A stretch of DNA of 24,917 nucleotides from CAZABP01 sp964483245 (GTDB lineage Bacteria; Planctomycetota; UBA1135; UBA2386): assembly GCA_964483245.1 (NCBI GenBank), contig CAZABP010000062.1:1-24917 (forward strand), written 5' to 3'. A program made the translations under genes and the position numbers. Below, piece by piece: positions 8,964-17,046 of the stretch. The notes under the pieces are model-generated. The model searched no databases and was not told where the DNA came from. It saw only the letters and a program-made list of their open reading frames with translations. The first letter of the stretch is position 1; every line of letters starts with the position of its first letter.

Positions 8964-11426
8964 TCAGTCCGGCACGACGACTTCGCGTTGCAGGTCACCA
9001 CCGCCGCGTGGAAACACATCCTTCAGCAACACACGCCCATCCATCTCCACCCGGAACTCGCGCATCGGCACGAAATCCCAGTGCGCGTTCCCATCGGTAT
9101 CGAGCTGGCCACCGTAGTGCACCCCGGCAATGACCAGCTTGAGCCGCTGCGGTGGTGGAGGCTTGCCCGCAGCAGTGCGCACGCGCAGCTGCAGGCGCCG
9201 CCGCGGGAAGTCGAAGTTCCGCGCCAGCGCTTCGCCTGCTGCCAGTTCGATCTGGTCATCCAGCGTGATCGAGGCCTTGCGGCCGTCGCCCTGCTCGATG
9301 ACGAGCCAGAGGTTCCATGCGCGCGGCGCGACGAGCTTCAGTTCGAACTGACCGTCCGGCGCAATCGGCACCTCAGGCGTCGCACCTGCTCTTGCCACGT
9401 CGCGACCAGCCGGGCGCACCTCGATCGTCGCGGGGCGCAACACTTGCCCTTCGACGGTTGCGCGGCCGCGGATCGAGGCGGGCCGCACGCCCGTCACGTC
9501 GAACCGGACGCGGTGCGTTCCGCCACCTTCGACATCGAGCGGTGGCGCGCCCGTGTGGATCGCGTGCAGATAGCTACTGCTGTGGCGCATCGGCAGCTCG
9601 CTCAGATTCACGTACAGCACCGGCTGCCAGCGGCCGGTCGGAAGGTTCGCCAGCGCGAACGTGCGGGCTTCACTCACTTCGATCGGCAGGTCGGTGCGAT
9701 GATCCTGCGGCTCGCGGTGCAGGATCACGTGCGGCCGCCAGGCCGGGTCCAACCCGAGGATCTCGCCTTCGAGCGAGGCGGAGGTCTCCAGAACCACTTC
9801 GAACGGATCCGTGCCGAACAGCGGTGGATCGATCCGGCGCAGCACGTGCTTGGGCGAGCGCACGAGCAGGATCAGTCCGGCATCGCTCGCGGGGCGGTGC
9901 AGCGTCGCCTGCCCATCTGCTGCGGTTTCGGCATGCGACAGGCAGTGGTACGGCCGCCAATCAGGCTTGTAGATCGGACCGTATTCGCCGCGCTGCCAGT
10001 GCAGCGGTTCGCCGTGCGCGACGTTCGGATCCGGTCCAGCGCCGTACTCGACGAGCTCGACGGTTGCCCCAGCGATCGGCTTGCGCGCTTCATCAAGGAC
10101 GACGACGTGCCACGGGGTCATCGTGTCGAGCACGGCTTCGACGGCAGCAGGCTGTCCGGGCGCCACTTCGAACCGCGGGAGCAGGCGCGCGCGCAGCGCG
10201 GGATCGGCAGCCGCGACCAGCACCTCATACGACCCCGGTTCCATCTGGCGGAACTCCGCCACGCCGTTGGTCGTGCGGGACGGATAGGGCACGTGCCGGT
10301 GGGTAGAACCGACGTGCCGCAGGCGCACGTCGAACGCCTGCACCGGCGCGCGGTCCGAGCTCCGGAACGCGCGCACGGTCACGTTGGCAAGCGCACTCTT
10401 GCGCATGACGAACTCCAGGCCCGTGTCGCCCCATGCGGCGGACGAGGGGCCCGAGATGCGCTGCACTCCGGGCAGCGTCGAGACGTAGAGATGCGTGTGC
10501 GTGTCGGTCGCGTTCGGTGCATACAGGCAGAACGTGCCATCCGCGTCGGGACGCGTTGAGATGCTCGTCGGCAGGCCTGGCGCGGCAGCAGAGACCAGCA
10601 CCTCGTCGAACGGCTTGCCCTGTTCGTCCACGACGCGGCCGCGGATCGAGCGGGCCGCCTGCATCCGGATCGTCACGAACGGCGCAGGGGAACTGGCGGT
10701 GAGGTCCAACAACAGGGGTTCCGCCTGGATGCGACCCTCGGCCTTCGCCTCTACGCGCCAGGCCCCGCTCGCGAGCATGGCCTGCGTCCGGAAACGACCG
10801 GCAGCGTCCGTCGATGCGGTCGCAGTGCGCGCAGTCTGCAGCTCCTGATGTGCGAAGTGCAGCGTGTCCCGCTGCGAGAACTGGACGTCGGCCTGTCCGA
10901 TCGGCGTCCCGTCCATCTCGACCACGCTGCCCTCGACGTGCACGCCAGCACGCAATCGGATGTCGCCGAGGTCGCGGGCGTGGCCCGGATCGAGTGCGCC
11001 AAGCTGCATCCAGCACTGCGCGTACCGCTCACTGCGGATCTGGAGTGACGTCTGCGGCGGGGGTTCCGCCAGCACGAGCTCGAAGCGACCCGCAGCATCC
11101 GAGCGCGCTTCGTTGGGCGGAACCGAGATCGTGCAACCGGCGACAGGCGCGTCAGAGTCAGCATCGATGCACCGGCCGCGCAGCTGGATGCGCGGGGACG
11201 AGGTGACGGGGGCAGGTGACTCTTCGCGGACTGGCTCCGGTGCAGCCGTGTCCGGCGCCGCGCTGGCGTCAGCCGGCGCTGTGGTGATCCCTGCGCCTCC
11301 CGCTTCGGTGGGGGGCGTTGGCGCCGCGACCTCCCGCTGCATCCAGATCCACATCCCCGCCAACACCGCCAGCAGGACGGCGAGCGTGACGGCAGGACCG
11401 TGCCGGTTCGGCGTGCTCCTTTCCAC
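8964..11426 (-). CDS. Membrane-anchored eight-module beta-sandwich protein, paralog A
   Basis: 820 aa from a GTG start. A signal-anchor at about residues 11-30 (short, ending WIWMQRE) leads into an Ala/Pro/Thr linker, then the repeated modules: IQLRGRCIDADSDAPVAGC (about 80), VEGSVVEMDGTPIGQADV (about 160), IRGRVVDEQGKPFDEVLV (about 260), later GATVELVEY (module 5) and LQLRVRTAAGKPPPP (module 8). It ends DVFPRGGGDLQREVVVPD. An AAGGAG lies just after the GTG, but no usable start follows it, so the GTG is kept; TAACCTGC seven bases upstream suggests a near-leaderless start. It is the first of the tandem paralogs, 57 bp after the FeS/NrfD gene. No enzymatic motif was recognised; function unknown. 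Confidence 0.86.
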   Translation of the reverse strand: MERSTPNRHGPAVTLAVLLAVLAGMWIWMQREVAAPTPPTEAGGAGITTAPADASAAPDTAAPEPVREESPAPVTSSPRIQLRGRCIDADSDAPVAGCTISVPPNEARSDAAGRFELVLAEPPPQTSLQIRSERYAQCWMQLGALDPGHARDLGDIRLRAGVHVEGSVVEMDGTPIGQADVQFSQRDTLHFAHQELQTARTATASTDAAGRFRTQAMLASGAWRVEAKAEGRIQAEPLLLDLTASSPAPFVTIRMQAARSIRGRVVDEQGKPFDEVLVSAAAPGLPTSISTRPDADGTFCLYAPNATDTHTHLYVSTLPGVQRISGPSSAAWGDTGLEFVMRKSALANVTVRAFRSSDRAPVQAFDVRLRHVGSTHRHVPYPSRTTNGVAEFRQMEPGSYEVLVAAADPALRARLLPRFEVAPGQPAAVEAVLDTMTPWHVVVLDEARKPIAGATVELVEYGAGPDPNVAHGEPLHWQRGEYGPIYKPDWRPYHCLSHAETAADGQATLHRPASDAGLILLVRSPKHVLRRIDPPLFGTDPFEVVLETSASLEGEILGLDPAWRPHVILHREPQDHRTDLPIEVSEARTFALANLPTGRWQPVLYVNLSELPMRHSSSYLHAIHTGAPPLDVEGGGTHRVRFDVTGVRPASIRGRATVEGQVLRPATIEVRPAGRDVARAGATPEVPIAPDGQFELKLVAPRAWNLWLVIEQGDGRKASITLDDQIELAAGEALARNFDFPRRRLQLRVRTAAGKPPPPQRLKLVIAGVHYGGQLDTDGNAHWDFVPMREFRVEMDGRVLLKDVFPRGGGDLQREVVVPD

Positions 11427-11431
11427 GCGGC

Positions 11432-11439
11432 GCAGGTTA
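11432..11439 (-). promoter_or_regulatory. Possible -10 element (TAACCTGC) of paralog A
   Basis: TAACCT with 7 nt between the hexamer and the GTG at 11426, in the 57-bp gap after the FeS/NrfD gene. It is a weaker match to the local pattern (GC instead of CC at the end). Confidence 0.25.
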
Positions 11440-11483
11440 CCGGCGGGCCACGAAGCGCGCGCGAGCGGACCAAGACCTCCGCG

Positions 11484-13010
11484 CTACGACAGCGGCGGCA
11501 ACTGCCCGGCCCGCACGAATGCGTGCTCCCACGCGTACATCCCGACCGCCCCGACCGCGGCGACCGCCCCGAGCGCGAACGGGCCGACCCACAGCGCCGG
11601 GACCGCCAGCACCGCCGCCGCGATGACCAGCGCATGCGCGACGACACGCGCCGGCGGGCCGCCGCTCGCCAGCAGCGTCACGCGCGGCAGCAGCGCGGCC
11701 GCCTGGCGCGCATTCGAAGTGCGGTGTGGACCGCGCAGGTCGTGCTCGGCGAACGCGAGATGTGCGAGCGCCATGATCCCCACGACGATCCCGAGCGACC
11801 AGTGCGGCACGAACGGCAGCAGGAACAGCCCGCCGAGGAACAGCGCCTGCACGATCAGGTGCGGTAGCAGCGTGCGCTGGTTCTGCCACAGGTCGCGCCC
11901 CTCGCACTGCGCGAACAGGAACGCCGTGTAGCCGGCCGCCAGTGCCGCCGGCACGAGGTTCATCCAGCGCAGCAGGTCCGCGCTGCCGCCGCCGATCAGC
12001 CGCTCGAACGTGTTGCCAGGCGCGCCGATCCAACGCAGCAGCAGCGCGCCGGTCGTGACCGCGCCGAACGCCATCAACACGTAAGCCCCCCGCACGAGCC
12101 AGCTGCGCCGGTTGCCGCGCGTCAACAGCGTCAGGAACTTGGCCGGGCGCTTCAGATCGAGCACGAGCAGCGCAGTCGTGACGGTGAGCCAGAACAGCGC
12201 GAGCAGCTCCGGTGCGTAGTCGCCGCCGATCGTCCCGGCACCGAGCCAGCCGGCGAGCGGCGCCAGCAGCGCGGCGCCGGCAGCGATCCCCTTGGTCACG
12301 AGGTAGCTCGAGACCTTCCAGCCCCAGTGGACGGCGTGGTCGACGTCGAGCACGGTCGTCGCGTCCGGGTACAGCGGCTGGTCGGCCGGCCAGTCGGGCG
12401 GCACATACCGCCGATCGCTCCACAGCCACATCGGTGGCTCCTTCGCGGTGCCCGGCTCGAGGCTGACCGGGTCCACACCCAGGTAGAACACGTTCGGTCC
12501 GGTCCCCTGCTCGACGCGACGCGCCTGCGCCTCCTGGCGTTGCGCGAGCTGCGCGACCTTGCTGTTGGGGTCGTGCAGGTCCCCGGCCACGATCGCCTGC
12601 TCGGGGCAGACGATGACGCAGGCCGGCTCGAGCCCCTGCTCGACGCGGTGCGCGCAGTAGTGGCACTTCTCGGCGCAGCCCTGGTCCTCGTTCAGATACA
12701 GGGCGTCGTACGGACAGGCCTGCATGCACGCCTTGCAGCCGATGCAGACGTCGCGATCCAGATCGACGATGCCGTCCGGACGCTTTTCGAGTGCGTTCAC
12801 CGGGCAGATCGTGACGCAGGGCGCCGACGTGCAGTGGTTGCAGCGCAGCACGGCGAAGTGCCGCCGCACCTGCGGGAACGTGCCGATCTCGGTGTACTTG
12901 ACCCAGGTCCGGAAGTCGCCGACCGGCACGTCGTTCTCGGCCTTGCACGCGACGGTGCACGCGTGGCAGCCGATGCACCGGTGGTGGTCGATGACGAAGC
13001 CGTACTGCAT
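11484..13010 (-). CDS. Fused 4Fe-4S ferredoxin / NrfD-type membrane quinone-reactive subunit (PsrB-PsrC or SoeB-SoeC fusion)
   Basis: 508 aa. Residues 1 to about 200 are a DmsB/PsrB-type electron-transfer subunit with four cubane sites: Cys12-15-18-22, Cys57-60-65-69, Cys89-92-95-99, and Cys116-119 with Cys131-135 (Cys112 is extra). Residues about 235-508 are an NrfD/DmsC-like membrane part with about eight hydrophobic helices and the typical RRSWLVRGAYVLMAFG segment near 301-316. Such a protein passes electrons between a molybdopterin subunit and the quinone pool. B and C subunits are usually separate proteins, so the fusion is notable though known in other bacteria. The ATG at 13010 is divergent from ddl across 84 bp. 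Its likely catalytic partner is the molybdopterin subunit at 1-1750, on the same strand but beyond the four paralogs. Confidence 0.92.
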   Translation of the reverse strand: MQYGFVIDHHRCIGCHACTVACKAENDVPVGDFRTWVKYTEIGTFPQVRRHFAVLRCNHCTSAPCVTICPVNALEKRPDGIVDLDRDVCIGCKACMQACPYDALYLNEDQGCAEKCHYCAHRVEQGLEPACVIVCPEQAIVAGDLHDPNSKVAQLAQRQEAQARRVEQGTGPNVFYLGVDPVSLEPGTAKEPPMWLWSDRRYVPPDWPADQPLYPDATTVLDVDHAVHWGWKVSSYLVTKGIAAGAALLAPLAGWLGAGTIGGDYAPELLALFWLTVTTALLVLDLKRPAKFLTLLTRGNRRSWLVRGAYVLMAFGAVTTGALLLRWIGAPGNTFERLIGGGSADLLRWMNLVPAALAAGYTAFLFAQCEGRDLWQNQRTLLPHLIVQALFLGGLFLLPFVPHWSLGIVVGIMALAHLAFAEHDLRGPHRTSNARQAAALLPRVTLLASGGPPARVVAHALVIAAAVLAVPALWVGPFALGAVAAVGAVGMYAWEHAFVRAGQLPPLS

Positions 13011-13020
13011 GTGGGGGCGC

Positions 13021-13028
13021 GGACCTTA
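13021..13028 (-). promoter_or_regulatory. Putative -10 element (TAAGGTCC) of the FeS/NrfD gene
   Basis: TAAGGTCC on the minus strand, with 12 nt between the hexamer and the ATG at 13010, within the 84-bp divergent intergenic region. No good ribosome site precedes the ATG. Confidence 0.4.
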
Positions 13029-13062
13029 CTGCGCGGCTGCTCGGGAATCGCGGGGTGCGTCC

Positions 13063-13070
13063 TATGATCC
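13063..13070 (+). promoter_or_regulatory. Putative -10 element (TATGATCC) of the ddl operon
   Basis: TATGAT is close to the sigma-70 consensus and ends 26 nt before the ddl ATG. That leaves a short leader containing the ribosome site GGAGGGG at 13083-13089. No clear -35 was found at the usual distance. Confidence 0.5.
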
Positions 13071-13094
13071 GGCGCGCCCGATGGAGGGGCATCG

Positions 13095-14135
13095 ATGATC
13101 CATGTCGCGGTCCTCGCCGGAGGACGCTCGCCGGAACACGACATCTCGGTCGCATCCGGCAACCAGGTCGTGCAGGCGTTCGATCGCGCGCGGTTCCGGG
13201 TGTTCCCGGTGTTCCTCGACCGTGACGGCGGCTGGCGGTTGTGCGCGGAGTCCACCGGCGGCGCGCCCCCGTTCCCCGGCGACGGTCCGGCGCGGCATCC
13301 GGGCGCGGCGCTCGACCTGCTGCTCGACGTGCACCGGGTACAGGTCGTGTTCCCGGTGTTGCACGGGCCGTTCGGCGAGGACGGCACGCTGCAGGGGATG
13401 CTCGAGCTGTACCGGATTCCGTTCGTCGGCTCCGGCTGCGCGGCGTCGGCGGTCGCGATCGACAAGCTGCGCACGCGCGAATGCCTGCGCGCGTACGGGA
13501 TCCCGATGGCGGACGCATGGCTGCCGCCAGCGCCGCTCGGGCGGATCGACGTGGAGCAGTCAGCGGCCGACATCGCGGGTTCGCTCGGGTTCCCCTGCTT
13601 CGTCAAGGTGGACCGCAGCGGGTCTTCGATCGGCGTGCAGCGCTGCACGACGCGTGACGAGATCGCGGTATTCCTGCGCGAGGCGGGCCGCTACGGGACG
13701 CGGTTCTATGCCGAGCGCGGCCTGCACGGGACCGAGATCTCGGTCCCGGTGCTCGGCAACTCCGGCAGTGAGCTGACGGCGCTGCCGCCGATCGGGATCT
13801 ATCCGACGCAGGATCCCTACTTCACGCACGCGGCGAAGTACTCCCCCGGCGCCTGCGAAGAGATCGTCCCTCCGCGCGGGTTCACGGCCGAGCAGATCGC
13901 GCAGGTCCAGGATCTGGCGCTGCGCTGCCATCAGGCGGTGTGGTGTGATGGAATGTCGCGCACCGACATGATCGTGACGACCGACGGACCGTTCGTGCTC
14001 GAACTGAACACGCTGCCCGGCATGACGCCGGCCAGCCTGCTGCCGAAGTCGGCGCAGGCGCACGGGCTCGCGTTCCCCGACCTGCTGGCGAGATTGATCG
14101 AGCTCGCGTTCGCGCGGCATGGAGGCCCGCGGTGA
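13095..14135 (+). CDS. ddl: D-alanine--D-alanine ligase
   Basis: 346 aa. It joins two D-alanines with ATP to make the dipeptide used by MurF in peptidoglycan precursor synthesis, in the cytoplasm. The family motifs are all present: GGRSPEHDIS at the N-terminus, VLHGPFGEDGTLQG (about 95-108), KVDRSGSSIGV in the ATP-grasp domain, and ELNTLPGMT near the C-terminus with the metal-binding Glu and Asn. Length is normal for Ddl. The ATG at 13095 has a strong ribosome site, GGAGGGG, five bases upstream. The stop overlaps the GTG start of dapB by four bases. Its presence supports a peptidoglycan-containing cell wall. Confidence 0.97.
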   Translation: MIHVAVLAGGRSPEHDISVASGNQVVQAFDRARFRVFPVFLDRDGGWRLCAESTGGAPPFPGDGPARHPGAALDLLLDVHRVQVVFPVLHGPFGEDGTLQGMLELYRIPFVGSGCAASAVAIDKLRTRECLRAYGIPMADAWLPPAPLGRIDVEQSAADIAGSLGFPCFVKVDRSGSSIGVQRCTTRDEIAVFLREAGRYGTRFYAERGLHGTEISVPVLGNSGSELTALPPIGIYPTQDPYFTHAAKYSPGACEEIVPPRGFTAEQIAQVQDLALRCHQAVWCDGMSRTDMIVTTDGPFVLELNTLPGMTPASLLPKSAQAHGLAFPDLLARLIELAFARHGGPR

Positions 14136-14899
14136 CGGCCGGCACGAAGCTGCGCGTCCACGTGCACGGCGCCGACGGGCGGATGGGGCAGGCCTGCGTC
14201 GCCGCGGTCACTGCGGCTGCCGATCTGGAGCTGGTCGGGCAGAGTGCGGGACCGGAGCCGCTGGCGAAGGCGTTGGCGGCGTCGCGCCCGCAGGTCCTCG
14301 TCGAGTTCACGACCGGGAAGTACGCACCCGCGCACTACCGCGCCGCGTTCGCCGCCGGCGTGCACGTCGTCAGCGGGACGACCGGGATCCCGGCGGACGA
14401 GGTGGCGGCGCTGGCACGCGAGGCGGAGACCACGGGTGTTGGCTTCGTGTTGGCGCCGAACTTCGCGCTCGGCGTGATCCTGCTGCAGAAGTTCGCGCGC
14501 GAGGCGGCGCGGTGGTTCGACGACGTCGAGATCCTCGAGCTGCACCACGAGCGGAAGGTGGATGCGCCGTCCGGCACCGCGCTCGACACGGCGCGGGAGA
14601 TCGCCGAGGCGGCCGGCCGGCCGCTGAACCGCGCCCGCCCGCCCGGCGCGGCGGCGGAGCCGGGGGCGCGCGGACACGAGGTCGGCGGGATCCCGGTGCA
14701 CTCGGTGCGCCTGCCCGGCCTGCTCGCGCACCAGGAGGTCTGGTTCGGCGCGGCCGGGCAGCTGCTGACGCTGCGCCACGACACCAGCGACCGCACGGCG
14801 TTCATGCCCGGCGTGCTGCTCGCGGTGCGGCGGGTCGCAAGCCGAAGAGGGCTCGTGGCCGGGATCGCCGAGCTGCTGGAGGAGGACCCGGGGCGGTGA
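14132..14899 (+). CDS. dapB: 4-hydroxy-tetrahydrodipicolinate reductase
   Basis: 255 aa from a GTG in a GTGA overlap with ddl. It reduces 4-hydroxy-tetrahydrodipicolinate with NAD(P)H in the diaminopimelate/lysine pathway, in the cytoplasm. The Rossmann nucleotide-binding motif GADGRMGQ sits near residues 13-20; VSGTTG and APNFALGV follow; the catalytic segment ELHHERKVDAPSGTA carries the conserved His-His, Lys and the substrate-binding SGTA. GHEVGGIPVHSVRLPG matches the C-terminal domain. Coupling with ddl puts diaminopimelate and D-Ala-D-Ala supply, both parts of the peptidoglycan stem peptide, under one promoter. Confidence 0.97.
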   Translation: MTAGTKLRVHVHGADGRMGQACVAAVTAAADLELVGQSAGPEPLAKALAASRPQVLVEFTTGKYAPAHYRAAFAAGVHVVSGTTGIPADEVAALAREAETTGVGFVLAPNFALGVILLQKFAREAARWFDDVEILELHHERKVDAPSGTALDTAREIAEAAGRPLNRARPPGAAAEPGARGHEVGGIPVHSVRLPGLLAHQEVWFGAAGQLLTLRHDTSDRTAFMPGVLLAVRRVASRRGLVAGIAELLEEDPGR

Positions 14900-17046
14900 C
14901 GATCGCGCAGGCGGACGGATTCTGGGGACTGCTGGAGCGCCTCGCCGCCGAGCCGGCGCTGCTCGAGCTGATCCTGATCCTGTTCGTCGGCGCGCTGGTC
15001 TGGCTGGTCGGTCTGCGGCTCGGCCGGCTCGCAGCGCAGTCGCGCAGCCGCGCGGCGCTCGCCGATTACCTGCTCGGCGTGGAGCAGGCGCTGGCCGGCG
15101 ATCTCGCCGGGGCGCGGCGGCGGCTCGAGCGCGTGTTGGCGGACGAGCCGGAGAACGCCGATGCGCGCGTCGTCTACGGCGACGTGCTGCGCCAGCTCGG
15201 AGAACACGCCGAGGCGCACAAGCAGCACCTGCTGTTGCAGAAGTCGTTCGCGCTCGACAGCGTGCCGAACGATCTCGCGATCGCGCAGAACCTGCTGGAG
15301 ATCGGTCGCCACGCGGAGGCTGCCGAGGCCGCGGGCCGCATCGTCGCAGGGCATCCGGATCACCGCGCCGCGCTCACCCTCTTGTTCGAAGCACAACTCG
15401 GCGCCGGCCTGCCGCTGCCAGCCGCCGAGACCGGCACGCGGCTGCTGCGGATGTTGGCGCCGGGTGCCGAGCGCGACCGCGTGCGCGAACGGACTGCGGC
15501 ATCGTTCGCACTGGCCGGACGGGTGCGGGCGCAGGCCGGTGACCTCGCCGCGGCGCGCGCGCTGTCGGTCAAGGCGCAGGCGCTCGGCGCGCCGAATGCG
15601 GAGCTGCAACTGTTGGAGGCGCGGCTCGCGTTGGCAGATCACGGCACCAGCGCCGCGACGCAGCTCCTGCTGCCGGGACCACAGGCGCTCGTGCGCGCCG
15701 AGCCGCAGCAGACGCAGCCAGCACAGCCGCTGCTGCTGGCGCCGTTCCGCTGCGCGACCTGCAACGCCCCGCTGCCGCAGCGCGTCGCCGTCTGTCCGCA
15801 CTGCCGCGCGCGCGGCGTGGCCGAGCTGCTCGAGCCGCGGCTGTTCGGCGAGATCGAGTCGCCGGCGCTGCTGATGGATGAGGTCGACCAGAACCTCGCG
15901 CACGCGCGGCGGCTGGTCGAGCGTGCGCTGACCGGCGACCTGCAGGCGGAGGCGGATCTGACGCATGGCGGAGCGGCCGCCATCGAGGCGATCCTCGAAG
16001 CGGCGGCACGCGGCGGGCTCGAGGGTCCGGCCGAGCGCTGGCTCGCGCGGATGGGACCGGACTCGCTGCCGGCGCTGTTCCAGGCCTGCCGGCGCGCGAA
16101 GGAGCGGCAGCTGCTCCCGCTCGGACGGTGGCTGCGGCGCGAGACGCGGCCGGGCTTGCTGGCGGCGGTCGTGCAGGGCTTCGGACGCGACGCGCTGCCG
16201 TACGTGCGCGCCCTCGCCAATGATCCGGATCGGGAGCTGCGGGATCTGGTCGTGGACTTCCACATCGGTCTCGGGGACCACGCCGAGTTCGCGCGGCTGG
16301 TCGAGGAGTTCGCGCCGCACGAGCTGCTGAAGCGGCTCGACCTCGCCCCCGCGGAGCTGCTGGTCCCGTTCCTGGCCGGGGTCGAAGCCGGCAGCTTCCT
16401 GGCCGACGGCCTGCTGTTGTCGCCGGTGTTCCACCGCGACGAAGAACTCGTCGCGGCGCTGGCGGCCGCGCAGCCGGCCGACGTCATCGCGCAAGTGCTG
16501 ATCCGGCGTGGTCCGGGTCGCAACGTGGTCCGCGCGCTGGTGGATGCTGTGGCCACGCCGGCGACCGCGGACGCGGCGCACCGCGTGCTGGCGGCGTTCG
16601 GCGCGAGCGCGCTGGAGCAGGAGATCGCGGCGTTCGTGGATCCGGACTTCCCGAGCGCGTCGCGCGGGCATCTCGAGGAGCTGATCGTGCAGCTCGGCGC
16701 CGCGACCGTGGAGCCGCTGTGCAGCGCGTTCGGGGCGCATCCGGCGCGCAGTGACACCGATGTGCAGCGGCTGCTGTCACGCCTCGGGCCCGCTGCCGTG
16801 GATCCTCTGGTGTTGGCGTATCAGCGCGGCAGCCTGCTCGAACGGATCGGGCTGCCGCTGGTTGCGCGGCGCACGCACCGGCGCGAGATGATCCTGCGCG
16901 CCTTGACGGCGCTCGGCGGCGAGGCGGCGCGCGACGCGTTGCAGCGGCTGCGCGGGCGGGAGACCGACGACAGCCTGAAGCTGCGGATCGAGCAGGGGCT
17001 GGCGCGTTTGCGCGAGCAGGCGGCGCAGGAGCGGGGGACCGCGTGA
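14896..17046 (+). CDS. LapB/YciM-like membrane protein: TM helix, TPRs, zinc ribbon, HEAT-like extension
   Basis: 716 aa from the GTG at 14896 (GTGA overlap with dapB; the frame stays open upstream but that region is dapB). One membrane helix lies at about residues 21-40, then TPR repeats at about 55-270 (YLLGVEQALAGDLAGARRRL, RVVYGDVLRQLGEHAEAHKQ). A four-Cys ribbon follows, Cys286-x2-Cys289-x10-Cys300-x2-Cys303, and then about 400 residues of helical HEAT-like repeats. The helix-TPR-ribbon order and the CxxC-x10-CxxC spacing are those of E. coli LapB, which controls LpxC turnover and LPS synthesis; in LapB the ribbon is at the C-terminus, here it is internal. Similarity to the first LapB TPRs is visible by eye. 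A role in envelope assembly is inferred from this and from ddl/dapB. Confidence 0.85.
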   Translation: MTIAQADGFWGLLERLAAEPALLELILILFVGALVWLVGLRLGRLAAQSRSRAALADYLLGVEQALAGDLAGARRRLERVLADEPENADARVVYGDVLRQLGEHAEAHKQHLLLQKSFALDSVPNDLAIAQNLLEIGRHAEAAEAAGRIVAGHPDHRAALTLLFEAQLGAGLPLPAAETGTRLLRMLAPGAERDRVRERTAASFALAGRVRAQAGDLAAARALSVKAQALGAPNAELQLLEARLALADHGTSAATQLLLPGPQALVRAEPQQTQPAQPLLLAPFRCATCNAPLPQRVAVCPHCRARGVAELLEPRLFGEIESPALLMDEVDQNLAHARRLVERALTGDLQAEADLTHGGAAAIEAILEAAARGGLEGPAERWLARMGPDSLPALFQACRRAKERQLLPLGRWLRRETRPGLLAAVVQGFGRDALPYVRALANDPDRELRDLVVDFHIGLGDHAEFARLVEEFAPHELLKRLDLAPAELLVPFLAGVEAGSFLADGLLLSPVFHRDEELVAALAAAQPADVIAQVLIRRGPGRNVVRALVDAVATPATADAAHRVLAAFGASALEQEIAAFVDPDFPSASRGHLEELIVQLGAATVEPLCSAFGAHPARSDTDVQRLLSRLGPAAVDPLVLAYQRGSLLERIGLPLVARRTHRREMILRALTALGGEAARDALQRLRGRETDDSLKLRIEQGLARLREQAAQERGTA

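Noticed and set aside
11416..11422. AAAGGAG just inside the 5' end of paralog A as a ribosome site for a later start
   Set aside because: No ATG, GTG or TTG follows within a useful distance; the next in-frame candidates are inside the membrane helix.
14119..14895. Upstream in-frame extension of the LapB-like protein
   Set aside because: This stretch is dapB in another frame; the GTG at 14896 in a GTGA overlap gives a sensible N-terminus directly before the membrane helix.
14335..16740. Minus-strand open frame of about 800 codons opposite dapB and the LapB-like gene
   Set aside because: Arg/Gln/Leu low-complexity translation with no motif; opposite two genes with strong motif and overlap evidence.
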